Assembly: GCA_964477295.1 (NCBI GenBank)
Contig: CAYZEZ010000305.1
Location: 1-5,377, forward strand
Direction: 5' to 3'
DNA from: CAYZEZ01 sp964477295
Lineage (GTDB): Bacteria > Bacteroidota > Bacteroidia > Bacteroidales > SM23-62
Length of the DNA: 5,377 nucleotides
A program made the translations under genes and the position numbers. Positions 1 through 4,976 of the stretch are shown here, in pieces. The notes below the pieces were generated by a model. The model was given only the letters and a program-made list of their open reading frames with translations. It ran no database searches and had not been told where the DNA came from. Numbering within the stretch: position 1 is the stretch's first letter; every line of letters starts with the position of its first letter.

Positions 1-77
1 ATATCAGTTATGGAATTTATCGATATTTCTATATGCTTCTTTAAGTCTCCAGCCGGCAGTCCTCAAGGGTCAGGAGG
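1..77. other. Short spacer downstream of pcm, no gene assigned
   Basis: This stretch lies beyond the pcm stop and runs to the window edge. No convincing gene begins or ends here. On the plus strand one frame is open from the edge and stops at TAA 42-44, giving a 13-residue tail (ISYGIYRYFYMLL). On the minus strand a 20-codon open stretch could only start at TTG 64-66 and stops at 4-6. Either could be chance. The plus-strand tail might be the C-terminus of a gene convergent with pcm, but it is too short to identify. No T-rich hairpin terminator is visible. Confidence 0.3.
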
Positions 78-722
78 TCATTCCTGTGTCCCTTTGAGCA
101 ATGGAACAAAAACAAAGGATCCATGATTTTTTTTATCATAACTGCCGTCTTCCTTTTTCACAATTTTCACCATCGACTGGGATAAATGCGAACCAACCGG
201 GATAACCATAATACCATTCTGCTTAAGTTGCTTAAGGAGATTTTCAGGCACATCAACCGCACCGGCAGTGACCAGTATTTTGTCATATGGGCCGTATGTG
301 GCTTTGCCTTCCATCCCATCGCCATAAAAAAAGTGCGGTTTATACCCCAGCTTCCCCAGTAATTCCTGGGCTTTCAGATAAAGTTCGCGTTGCCTTTCCA
401 TGGTATACACAACAGCACCTAACTCCAGCAAAATGGCTGTCTGATAGCCTGAACCGGTACCAATCTCCAGAACTTTATCCATTGGTTTGATATCCAGCAG
501 CTGAGTTTGAAATGCCACAGTATAGGGTTGTGAAATGGTCTGTCCTGCTCCAATCGGGAAAGCATTATCCTGATAAGAAAACTTAATAAAACTACTATCC
601 ATAAAAAGGTGCCGCGGAACAACACCCAGGGCCTTCAGTACCCGTTCGTCTGAAATTCCCTTCATTCTTACTGTTTCCACCAACCTGGAACGTAATCCTT
701 TGTGCCTGTATGAATCTTCCAT
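78..722 (-). CDS. pcm: Protein-L-isoaspartate O-methyltransferase
   Basis: The cytosolic repair enzyme transfers a methyl group from S-adenosylmethionine to isoaspartyl residues formed by protein ageing, so they can revert to aspartate. From the chosen start it is 214 residues, normal for the family. The family signature IGAGQTISQPY is at residues 57-67. SAM-binding motif I, VLEIGTGSGY, is at 84-93, followed by an acidic strand end (YTMER, 106-110), the GDG turn (134-136), YDKILVTAGA (146-155) and the late strand GIMVIPVG (170-177). The ATG at 720-722 was chosen because MEDSYRHKGLR matches the usual N-terminus. The reading frame stays open upstream to an ATG at 798-800, adding 26 hydrophobic-then-basic residues not typical of the family. 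An AGGA lies 12 bases upstream of the chosen ATG. It is divergent from the oxidoreductase-like gene and probably monocistronic within this window. Confidence 0.94.
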   Translation of the reverse strand: MEDSYRHKGLRSRLVETVRMKGISDERVLKALGVVPRHLFMDSSFIKFSYQDNAFPIGAGQTISQPYTVAFQTQLLDIKPMDKVLEIGTGSGYQTAILLELGAVVYTMERQRELYLKAQELLGKLGYKPHFFYGDGMEGKATYGPYDKILVTAGAVDVPENLLKQLKQNGIMVIPVGSHLSQSMVKIVKKEDGSYDKKNHGSFVFVPLLKGTQE

Positions 723-857
723 ATCAAAAGTGAATCCTGTGAGTTCATGCCTCCCGGGTATCCTTGCGGGATAAGCAAACACACATAAAAATAATAGCAA
801 AGGATCGAATATTCCCCGTTCAGGGTACCTGCGACGAGAAGCTTCAATAACCGATTA

Positions 858-865
858 CAAAAATA
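858..865 (-). promoter_or_regulatory. Candidate -7 box for pcm (TATTTTTG)
   Basis: On the minus strand this octamer fits the Bacteroidetes sigma-factor -7 consensus TAnnTTTG exactly. It would start transcription near 850, leaving a leader of about 130 bases to the preferred pcm start. No TTTG or TTG -33 element lies at the expected 17-23 base spacing, and the surroundings are A/T-rich, so a chance match is possible. Confidence 0.28.
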
Positions 866-928
866 ACTTTATCAACAGAAAAAGAGGTTGAGTTGAAAAA
901 AAATTAAATAAAGGATAGCTAAATCATT

Positions 929-936
929 TATGTTTG
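929..936 (+). promoter_or_regulatory. Candidate -7 box for the oxidoreductase-like gene (TATGTTTG)
   Basis: The octamer matches TAnnTTTG exactly and lies 19 bases before the ATG at 956, so a transcript starting near 943 would have a leader of only about 12 bases. A -33 TTG is not seen at the usual spacing: the nearest, 893-895, is too far upstream. The support is the exact -7 match and its position. Confidence 0.42.
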
Positions 937-955
937 CATAAATGGTAACCTCCGA

Positions 956-1870
956 ATGCTAAAGGTAGGATTTATAAATGCATCATCAGAATTGCCCCAT
1001 TACTATAAGGTAATAGGGGGGCTTCATGGCATTTCATTTGCCGGTCAGTTTGTATCTTCCGGGGTACCGGCGTCCCATAAAAATATTCACAATGACATCA
1101 GGCACTATAATGATTTCGGGAAATTCATGACCGATTGTGATGCCGTTATCATCCCGCAATTAGAAAATTCACTCTATTCTCTTATTGTTGAGTCATTAAA
1201 GCAGTCGAAACATATATTACTGGGAAATCCTCTCATGCTTGATCCGGATGAAATGGACCATCTGTTTAAGCTTGCTGAGGAGGCCAATGTAGTCATTAAG
1301 GTGATCCAGAATGTGAAGTATTACGGAGCCTTAAAGGCAGTGTCAAATTATATTAAGAACCCTGCATATCTTGAAGTACGTCTCGATTCTACCGATCACC
1401 AACGGTCGATTTTTGATTCCGTGTTTAATGCCGTCCAATCCATAGTATTTATAAACCATTCCAATCTTAAGAAGCTTCATGCTGTAAGTATCCCCATGAA
1501 CGCACACCAGCCGGGAATGATCAATGCCAGGGTAGAATTTGATAATGGATGTGTAGCAAATATCACGTCCAGTAAATTTTCCGATACAGACCGTTTCTAT
1601 TGCAGGATCCATCAGGCAAATCAACACATCCTGGTAGATTTTCTGAACCAGAAAGTTACTCTTATCGGCGGGGATAAGGCCGATAAAAAATTATTGCCCA
1701 ATGACATTGAGATCGAGCAGAATGATTTTATCAGGGACGAGATGGATCAGTTTGCCAGGAGTATACAATCAAGAAATCATCTCATCAATCAATCTGAAAG
1801 TGGATATATCACCTACCATATCTCCCGGAAAATAATGGAAAAGATTAGCATGGAATCGCTTTCAGCGTGA
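956..1870 (+). CDS. Gfo/Idh/MocA-family oxidoreductase-like protein with degenerate active site
   Basis: The 304-residue protein has the two-domain layout of this family: an N-terminal Rossmann-type half (about 1-120) and a C-terminal alpha/beta half. The clearest family stretch is NARVEFDNGCVANITSSK at 190-207, followed by HILVDFL at 224-230 and the late helix region near FIRDEMDQFARSI (258-270). The parts needed for dehydrogenase chemistry are changed. The glycine-rich dinucleotide loop is replaced by NASSEL (8-13). The catalytic EKP is GNP at 90-92. The usual HDxD of the active-site helix reads NAVQ at 158-161. I infer a cofactor-independent or regulatory protein, or a much diverged enzyme. 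The frame is intact over its full length, so it is not an obvious pseudogene. It precedes a sugar transferase on the same strand, which suggests surface-glycan metabolism. No Shine-Dalgarno precedes the ATG. Confidence 0.8.
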   Translation: MLKVGFINASSELPHYYKVIGGLHGISFAGQFVSSGVPASHKNIHNDIRHYNDFGKFMTDCDAVIIPQLENSLYSLIVESLKQSKHILLGNPLMLDPDEMDHLFKLAEEANVVIKVIQNVKYYGALKAVSNYIKNPAYLEVRLDSTDHQRSIFDSVFNAVQSIVFINHSNLKKLHAVSIPMNAHQPGMINARVEFDNGCVANITSSKFSDTDRFYCRIHQANQHILVDFLNQKVTLIGGDKADKKLLPNDIEIEQNDFIRDEMDQFARSIQSRNHLINQSESGYITYHISRKIMEKISMESLSA

Positions 1871-1879
1871 GTCGTGAGT
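1866..1879 (+). repeat. Tandem heptamer CGTGAGT x2 at the 3' end of the oxidoreductase-like gene
   Basis: Two exact copies of CGTGAGT abut at 1866-1872 and 1873-1879. The first copy contains the TGA stop of the gene (1868-1870). Two copies alone are weak evidence, but the 7-base period matches the repeats at 1957-1977 and 4099-4160. Confidence 0.5.
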
Positions 1880-1956
1880 AGAGGGTCTGGGAAATGTGGA
1901 TTGGGCATTGTTGAAGATCAAATGTCAGAATCTGCTTAAATCACACCGCCACACCC

Positions 1957-1977
1957 CTTCTGTCTTCTGACTTATGT
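1957..1977 (+). repeat. Three abutting heptamers CTTCTGT-CTTCTGA-CTTATGT
   Basis: Three related 7-base units lie head to tail at 1957-1963, 1964-1970 and 1971-1977. The reverse complement of the repeated core recurs as GTCAGAA at 1924-1930, so the units also occur in inverted orientation. The array is short and imperfect and may be a decayed copy of a dispersed intergenic repeat. Confidence 0.5.
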
Positions 1978-2016
1978 ATTCTGCTAAAAAATATCTCCTG
2001 ATAAACAATATATTGC

Positions 2017-2024
2017 TATATTTC
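2017..2024 (+). promoter_or_regulatory. Weak -7-like box (TATATTTC) before the sugar transferase
   Basis: Seven of eight positions fit TAnnTTTG; the last base is C instead of G. It lies 40 bases before the GTG start within an A/T-rich segment. No -33 TTTG is seen at the expected distance. It is the best candidate in this spacer, but weak. Confidence 0.2.
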
Positions 2025-2064
2025 CAGTATTAATACACAAACCCTTCTTACTAAATTCTCTCAA

Positions 2065-3480
2065 GTGAGGAATTCAGTTCAGGTTGCCCGCTATATTATT
2101 TTTGACTTTATAACTGCTTCCGCAAGTTGGGCTCTCTTTTATCTGTACAGGAAGCTGCTCCTTGAGCCCACTGTTTTCGGCACCCGGTTCCCTTTAAATC
2201 TCGATTTACGATTCTATTTTGGAATATTGATTATTCCATTATTCTGGATTATGCTCTATTATCTTTCCGGGTATTATAAAGATCCCTTCAGGAAATCGCG
2301 GCTGAATGAGCTGGGGCAGACTTTTTTCATCAGCCTGGTTGGAGTAACAGTCTTGTTCTTTTCACTCATTCTGGATGATATCATTGTATCATATAAAAAT
2401 TATTATACAAGTTTCCTGGTGCTGTTTTCTATTCATTTTGTGCTGACCTATATACCACGATCCATCATCACAACCATTACAACAAGGAAGATCCACAGGG
2501 GAATTATCGGCTTCAAAACCCTTCTTGTCGGAAGCAATGAGAGGGCAGTTGAGATTTACAAGGACATTACTGATCGTAAAAATATTTCAGGGAACGATGT
2601 ATTAGGCTTTATTTCTGTTCATGAAAAGAATCATACTCAGCTTGCAGAGCACCTGCCTCAATTAGGAACCCTTGATAACCTGACAGAGGTAGTGGAAAAT
2701 AATCAGATTGAAGAGGTAATCATAGCCCTTGAATCGTCGGAACATGATGAGATTAACCGGATCATTTATCTTCTTAACAAATGCAATGTGATCATTAAAG
2801 CGATTCCTGACCTCCATGATATCCTTACAGGAACAGTCAAGATAAACACCATTTATCGAACCCCGCTGATACATATTTCCCGTGATCTCATGCCTGTGTG
2901 GCAGATGAACCTAAAAAGGACCATCGACATTATCGTTTCACTGCTTGTATTTATAGTATTCAGTCCCCTGATCATTTTCCTTGTAACAGGTGTTAAAAGC
3001 AGTTCAAAAGGATCCGTTTTATACAGGCAGGAAAGGATTGGTAAAAACGGTAAACCATTTATCCTGTTCAAATTCAGATCGATGTATGCTGATTCTGAGA
3101 AGGATGGGCCGGAGCTTACACGGAAAAATGATGAAAGGCTGACTCAATTTGGTAAGTTTATGAGAAACAGAAAACTCGATGAGATCCCAAACTTTATTAA
3201 TGTGCTCAAAGGTGAAATGTCACTGGTGGGACCAAGGCCCGAAAGAAAGTATTACATTGACCAGATCGTGGTAAAAGCCCCCCACTTTATCCACTTACTT
3301 AAAGTTAAGCCGGGAATTACATCATGGGGACAGGTAAAATACGGATATGCCGAGAATGTAGATGAAATGATAAAACGGCTTGATTATGATTTGCTCTATA
3401 TGCAAAACATGTCATTATTTGTTGATTTTCAGATTATTATCTACACTTTCCTCACCATTTTCGGCAGTAAAAACGTATAG
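2065..3480 (+). CDS. Polyprenyl-phosphate sugar-1-phosphate transferase (initiating glycosyltransferase)
   Basis: This inner-membrane enzyme moves a sugar-1-phosphate from a nucleotide sugar to undecaprenyl phosphate, the first step of a lipid-linked capsule, exopolysaccharide or O-antigen. The 471 residues follow the WbaP/WcaJ plan. There are about four N-terminal membrane segments (near 6-27, 50-69, 87-104, 113-131) and a Rossmann-like CoA_binding_3 domain (LLVGSNERAVEIYKDI at 153-168, to about 270). The catalytic Bac_transf domain begins with a hydrophobic, probably re-entrant helix at 284-309. Catalytic-domain motifs are YRQERIG (320-326), FKFRSM (335-340), the Asp-Glu pair in KLDEIPN (D372, E373), MSLVGPRP (385-392) and KPGIT (415-419). 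All key residues are present. The sugar specificity cannot be read from the sequence. The start is GTG; the in-frame TAA at 2002-2004 leaves no ATG between. It shares its strand with the preceding oxidoreductase-like gene. Confidence 0.93.
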   Translation: MRNSVQVARYIIFDFITASASWALFYLYRKLLLEPTVFGTRFPLNLDLRFYFGILIIPLFWIMLYYLSGYYKDPFRKSRLNELGQTFFISLVGVTVLFFSLILDDIIVSYKNYYTSFLVLFSIHFVLTYIPRSIITTITTRKIHRGIIGFKTLLVGSNERAVEIYKDITDRKNISGNDVLGFISVHEKNHTQLAEHLPQLGTLDNLTEVVENNQIEEVIIALESSEHDEINRIIYLLNKCNVIIKAIPDLHDILTGTVKINTIYRTPLIHISRDLMPVWQMNLKRTIDIIVSLLVFIVFSPLIIFLVTGVKSSSKGSVLYRQERIGKNGKPFILFKFRSMYADSEKDGPELTRKNDERLTQFGKFMRNRKLDEIPNFINVLKGEMSLVGPRPERKYYIDQIVVKAPHFIHLLKVKPGITSWGQVKYGYAENVDEMIKRLDYDLLYMQNMSLFVDFQIIIYTFLTIFGSKNV

Positions 3481-3481
3481 C

Positions 3482-4057
3482 TTACATCTTCAGGCCATAT
3501 CCATCCAAAGTGGCATTAAGCAGCGGGATATATTCAGGGCCATCGGGTTTCAGGATGCTTTCATAATAAATGACTTCCCTGATCTCAGATACCTGTACTG
3601 GTTCGTCCTTATAAGCACTTATTATATCCTCCAGGACCGAGATATCCCTTATCCATTTTATCCTTGCAATAGTCAGGTGAGGACTGAACTCTCTTTTGTC
3701 CGCAGTGAATCCAAAAGGTTCAATGGTTTTATCCAATGATTTTTTCAGATCTCTCAGCAGCTCATTTTTCTCCAATCCGAACCAGATCACCCTTGGATCC
3801 CTGAAATTCCTGAATATACCGCAACCGTGAAAGGTAAGTTTCAAAGGAGGGAAAAAACTTACAGCTTTTTCAATTTCATCTTTCAGGCCCTGTATCTGAT
3901 CTTCATTTGTATCTCCCAGGAAACAAAGGGTAATATGCAGTGATTCCGGATCAACCCATTTTATCTTTTCCCGGGATAAATCCTCCCTGAAATTATAATA
4001 TACCTCTTTCATGTTCTCTTCAGGGTGAATTCTTGCAGCGATAAATGTTCGTTTCAT
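3482..4057 (-). CDS. thpR: RNA 2',3'-cyclic phosphodiesterase (LigT/2H family)
   Basis: This 191-residue cytosolic protein belongs to the 2H phosphoesterase superfamily. Family members hydrolyse 2',3'-cyclic phosphate ends of RNA to 2'-phosphate; the E. coli homologue was first described as a 2'-5' RNA ligase. Both catalytic motifs are present: HITL at 41-44, followed by CFLGDT, and HLTI at 127-130, followed by ARIK. The N-terminus MKRTFIAARI is typical of the family, and the length is normal. The ATG at 4055-4057 has no Shine-Dalgarno. The gene is convergent with the sugar transferase, with a single base between the two stop codons, and divergent from elbB. It has no obvious functional tie to either; the biological substrate of most bacterial members remains uncertain. 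Confidence 0.93.
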   Translation of the reverse strand: MKRTFIAARIHPEENMKEVYYNFREDLSREKIKWVDPESLHITLCFLGDTNEDQIQGLKDEIEKAVSFFPPLKLTFHGCGIFRNFRDPRVIWFGLEKNELLRDLKKSLDKTIEPFGFTADKREFSPHLTIARIKWIRDISVLEDIISAYKDEPVQVSEIREVIYYESILKPDGPEYIPLLNATLDGYGLKM

Positions 4058-4084
4058 AAATTGGTTGAAAAGATAAAAAATGAA

Positions 4085-4092
4085 TAAATTTG
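4085..4092 (+). promoter_or_regulatory. Candidate promoter of elbB (-7 box TAAATTTG)
   Basis: The octamer fits TAnnTTTG exactly. TTG trinucleotides at 4061-4063 and 4065-4067 lie 21 and 17 bases upstream, within the spacing expected for the -33 element, making this the best promoter in the window. Predicted transcription start is roughly 4097-4100, right at the left edge of the inverted repeat, giving a leader of about 73 bases. Confidence 0.55.
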
Positions 4093-4098
4093 TTATAC

Positions 4099-4160
4099 GT
4101 TGCAGTTTGCAGGTTGCAAGTTACGTAACTCGCGCAAAACTGCAACCTGTAACCTGTAAC
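4099..4160. repeat. Inverted repeat built of 7-base units in the elbB leader
   Basis: The left arm is GTTGCAG, TTTGCAG, GTTGCAA (4099-4119). The right arm is CTGCAAC, CTGTAAC, CTGTAAC (4140-4160). The arms match at 17 of 21 positions as DNA. In RNA, two of the four differences become G-U pairs, so a 21-base stem with two mismatches could form. The 20-base loop begins with a palindrome, AGTTACGTAACT at 4119-4130, whose first base is the end of the left arm. The repeat sits between divergent genes, so it is not a convergent terminator, and no T-run follows it. Confidence 0.75.
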
Positions 4161-4171
4161 ATTAAAAAATT

Positions 4172-4825
4172 ATGAGCTCAAAGAAATTTGCAGTGGTTCT
4201 TTCTGGCAATGGAGTCTTCGATGGCGCCGAGATTCACGAGGCCATATTAACCCTCTACTTTATCAAAAAGCATGGCGCCAATTATGAGATGTTTGCTCCG
4301 GATATTCCTCAACATCACGTAATCAATCACATAACCGGTGATGAGATGGATGAGACCAGGAATGTGCTGGTGGAATCGGCCAGGATTGCACGAGGTAAAA
4401 TCAGGCCTTTATCGGAATTTAATGCAGGAGACTTTGATATCCTGATATTTCCAGGTGGATTCGGTGCCGCTAAAAACCTGTCTTCCTTTGCATTTGACGG
4501 ACCACAATTATCAGTAAATGCTGATGTGGAAAAATCATTGAAAGATATGGCAGCTGAAGGGAAACCTATCGGTGCTTTATGTATCTCTCCGGTGCTGCTG
4601 GCCAAGGTCTTTGGCAATGTGGAGATCACAATCGGGCAGGATCCGGGAACGGCAGATGCAATTCAACAACTCGGTGCCAGGCATATAAAAACGAGCCATG
4701 GGGAGATCGTCATCGATAAAAAATATAAACTAGTCACCACGCCCTGTTATATGCTGGATGCCAATATTGTACAGATCGGGGATGGTGCCGAAAAAGTTGT
4801 AAAAGCATTATTGGAGCTATTGTAG
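4172..4825 (+). CDS. elbB: ElbB-type DJ-1/PfpI-superfamily protein (putative glyoxalase)
   Basis: The 217-residue protein closely follows E. coli ElbB along its length. It starts with SGNGVFDGAEIHEAILTL (11-28), then INHITGDEMDETRNVL (51-66), ARGKIRPL (73-80), PGGFGAAKNLSSFA (94-107), IGALCISP (133-140) and VTTPCYML (188-195). C137 lies at the nucleophile elbow of the class I glutamine amidotransferase-like fold, and E20 is the likely partner acid. ElbB is known as an enhancing-lycopene-biosynthesis protein with reported weak glyoxalase III activity; its true substrate is unsettled. The protein is cytosolic, with no signal peptide. The ATG at 4172 follows an A-rich segment without Shine-Dalgarno, and the leader is almost entirely the heptamer inverted repeat. 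It is probably transcribed alone, being divergent from thpR and convergent with the next gene. Confidence 0.94.
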   Translation: MSSKKFAVVLSGNGVFDGAEIHEAILTLYFIKKHGANYEMFAPDIPQHHVINHITGDEMDETRNVLVESARIARGKIRPLSEFNAGDFDILIFPGGFGAAKNLSSFAFDGPQLSVNADVEKSLKDMAAEGKPIGALCISPVLLAKVFGNVEITIGQDPGTADAIQQLGARHIKTSHGEIVIDKKYKLVTTPCYMLDANIVQIGDGAEKVVKALLELL

Positions 4826-4832
4826 CTGAGAG

Positions 4833-4856
4833 GTTCCGATCCAGTGGAAACGGAAC
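4833..4856 (+). repeat. Small hairpin just after elbB
   Basis: GTTCCG (4833-4838) pairs perfectly with CGGAAC (4851-4856) across a 12-base loop, seven bases after the elbB stop. No T-run follows, so it fits a 3'-end stabilising hairpin or chance better than an intrinsic terminator. Confidence 0.3.
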
Positions 4857-4878
4857 GGAATGACCAGTAAACGTTGTC

Positions 4879-4920
4879 ATCCTGAATTTACCGTACCCCG
4901 AGAACTCGGGGGTTCAGGAT
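4879..4920. repeat. Nested palindromic intergenic repeat
   Basis: The outer arms ATCCTGAA (4879-4886) and TTCAGGAT (4913-4920) are perfect complements. Inside them CCCCGA (4896-4901) and TCGGGG (4906-4911) form a second perfect stem around a GAAC tetraloop. Nine unpaired bases on the left and one on the right separate the two stems. The outer ATCCTGAA/TTCAGGAT pair resembles palindromic repeats often scattered between bacterial genes. It may also end transcription from either side without a T-tract. Confidence 0.6.
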
Positions 4921-4976
4921 CTTCTTTACAGAATAAGATCTAAAAAAAAAGCTGGATGGAATCAGAGGCAGGATTA

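Larger units (their letters stand above)
723..955. other. Divergent spacer between pcm and the oxidoreductase-like gene
   Basis: This 233-base region must hold the promoters of both flanking genes. It becomes strongly A-rich from about 857 to 930. It contains one TAnnTTTG box on each strand, listed separately. The pcm-proximal part, 723-800, is also open in the pcm frame and could be coding if the longer start were used. I see no other gene, hairpin or repeat here. Confidence 0.6.
1871..2064. other. 194-base spacer before the sugar transferase
   Basis: The spacer carries no gene. It contains the tail of a tandem heptamer (to 1879), an inverted pair GTCAGAA (1924-1930) / TTCTGAC (1965-1971) with a 34-base gap, a near-duplicate CACACC at 1942-1947 and 1950-1955, three abutting heptamers at 1957-1977, and then an A/T-rich stretch (1982-2040) likely to hold the promoter of the sugar transferase. 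No intrinsic terminator is evident, so read-through from the upstream gene is possible. Confidence 0.5.
4826..4976. other. Convergent spacer between elbB and the DUF4294 gene
   Basis: This 151-base spacer carries no gene. It holds two hairpin-forming stretches (4833-4856 and 4879-4920), a third inverted pair GATCTT (4918-4923) / AAGATC (4935-4940), and a run of nine A at 4942-4950. The A-run would be a T-run for the minus strand, but no stable stem precedes it in that direction, so I do not call a classical terminator for either gene. Confidence 0.5.

Noticed and set aside
942..962. Six-codon open frame MVTSEC whose stop overlaps the start of the oxidoreductase-like gene
   Set aside because: The ATG at 942 lies at or before the predicted transcript start, has no ribosome-binding support, and so short a frame is expected by chance.
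1866..1977. Heptamer repeats as a CRISPR array or attachment site
   Set aside because: Units are 7 bases, abutting and imperfect, with no spacers of regular length and no integrase or cas gene in the window.
3380..3739. Plus-strand open frame of 119 codons
   Set aside because: It overlaps the end of the sugar transferase in another frame and the antisense of thpR; both are well supported and the translation resembles no family I know.
4068..4075. Minus-strand TATCTTTT, a 7/8 match to the -7 box, as a promoter for thpR
   Set aside because: It would leave a leader of only a few bases, has no -33 partner, and lies in an A/T-rich run where near matches are common.
4327..4629. Minus-strand open frame of 100 codons
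   Set aside because: It lies entirely antisense to elbB, a clear homologue, and is a frame shadow.
4942..4950. Run of nine A as the T-tract of a minus-strand terminator for the DUF4294 gene
   Set aside because: No stable stem-loop directly precedes it in the direction of transcription; the visible palindromes come after it.
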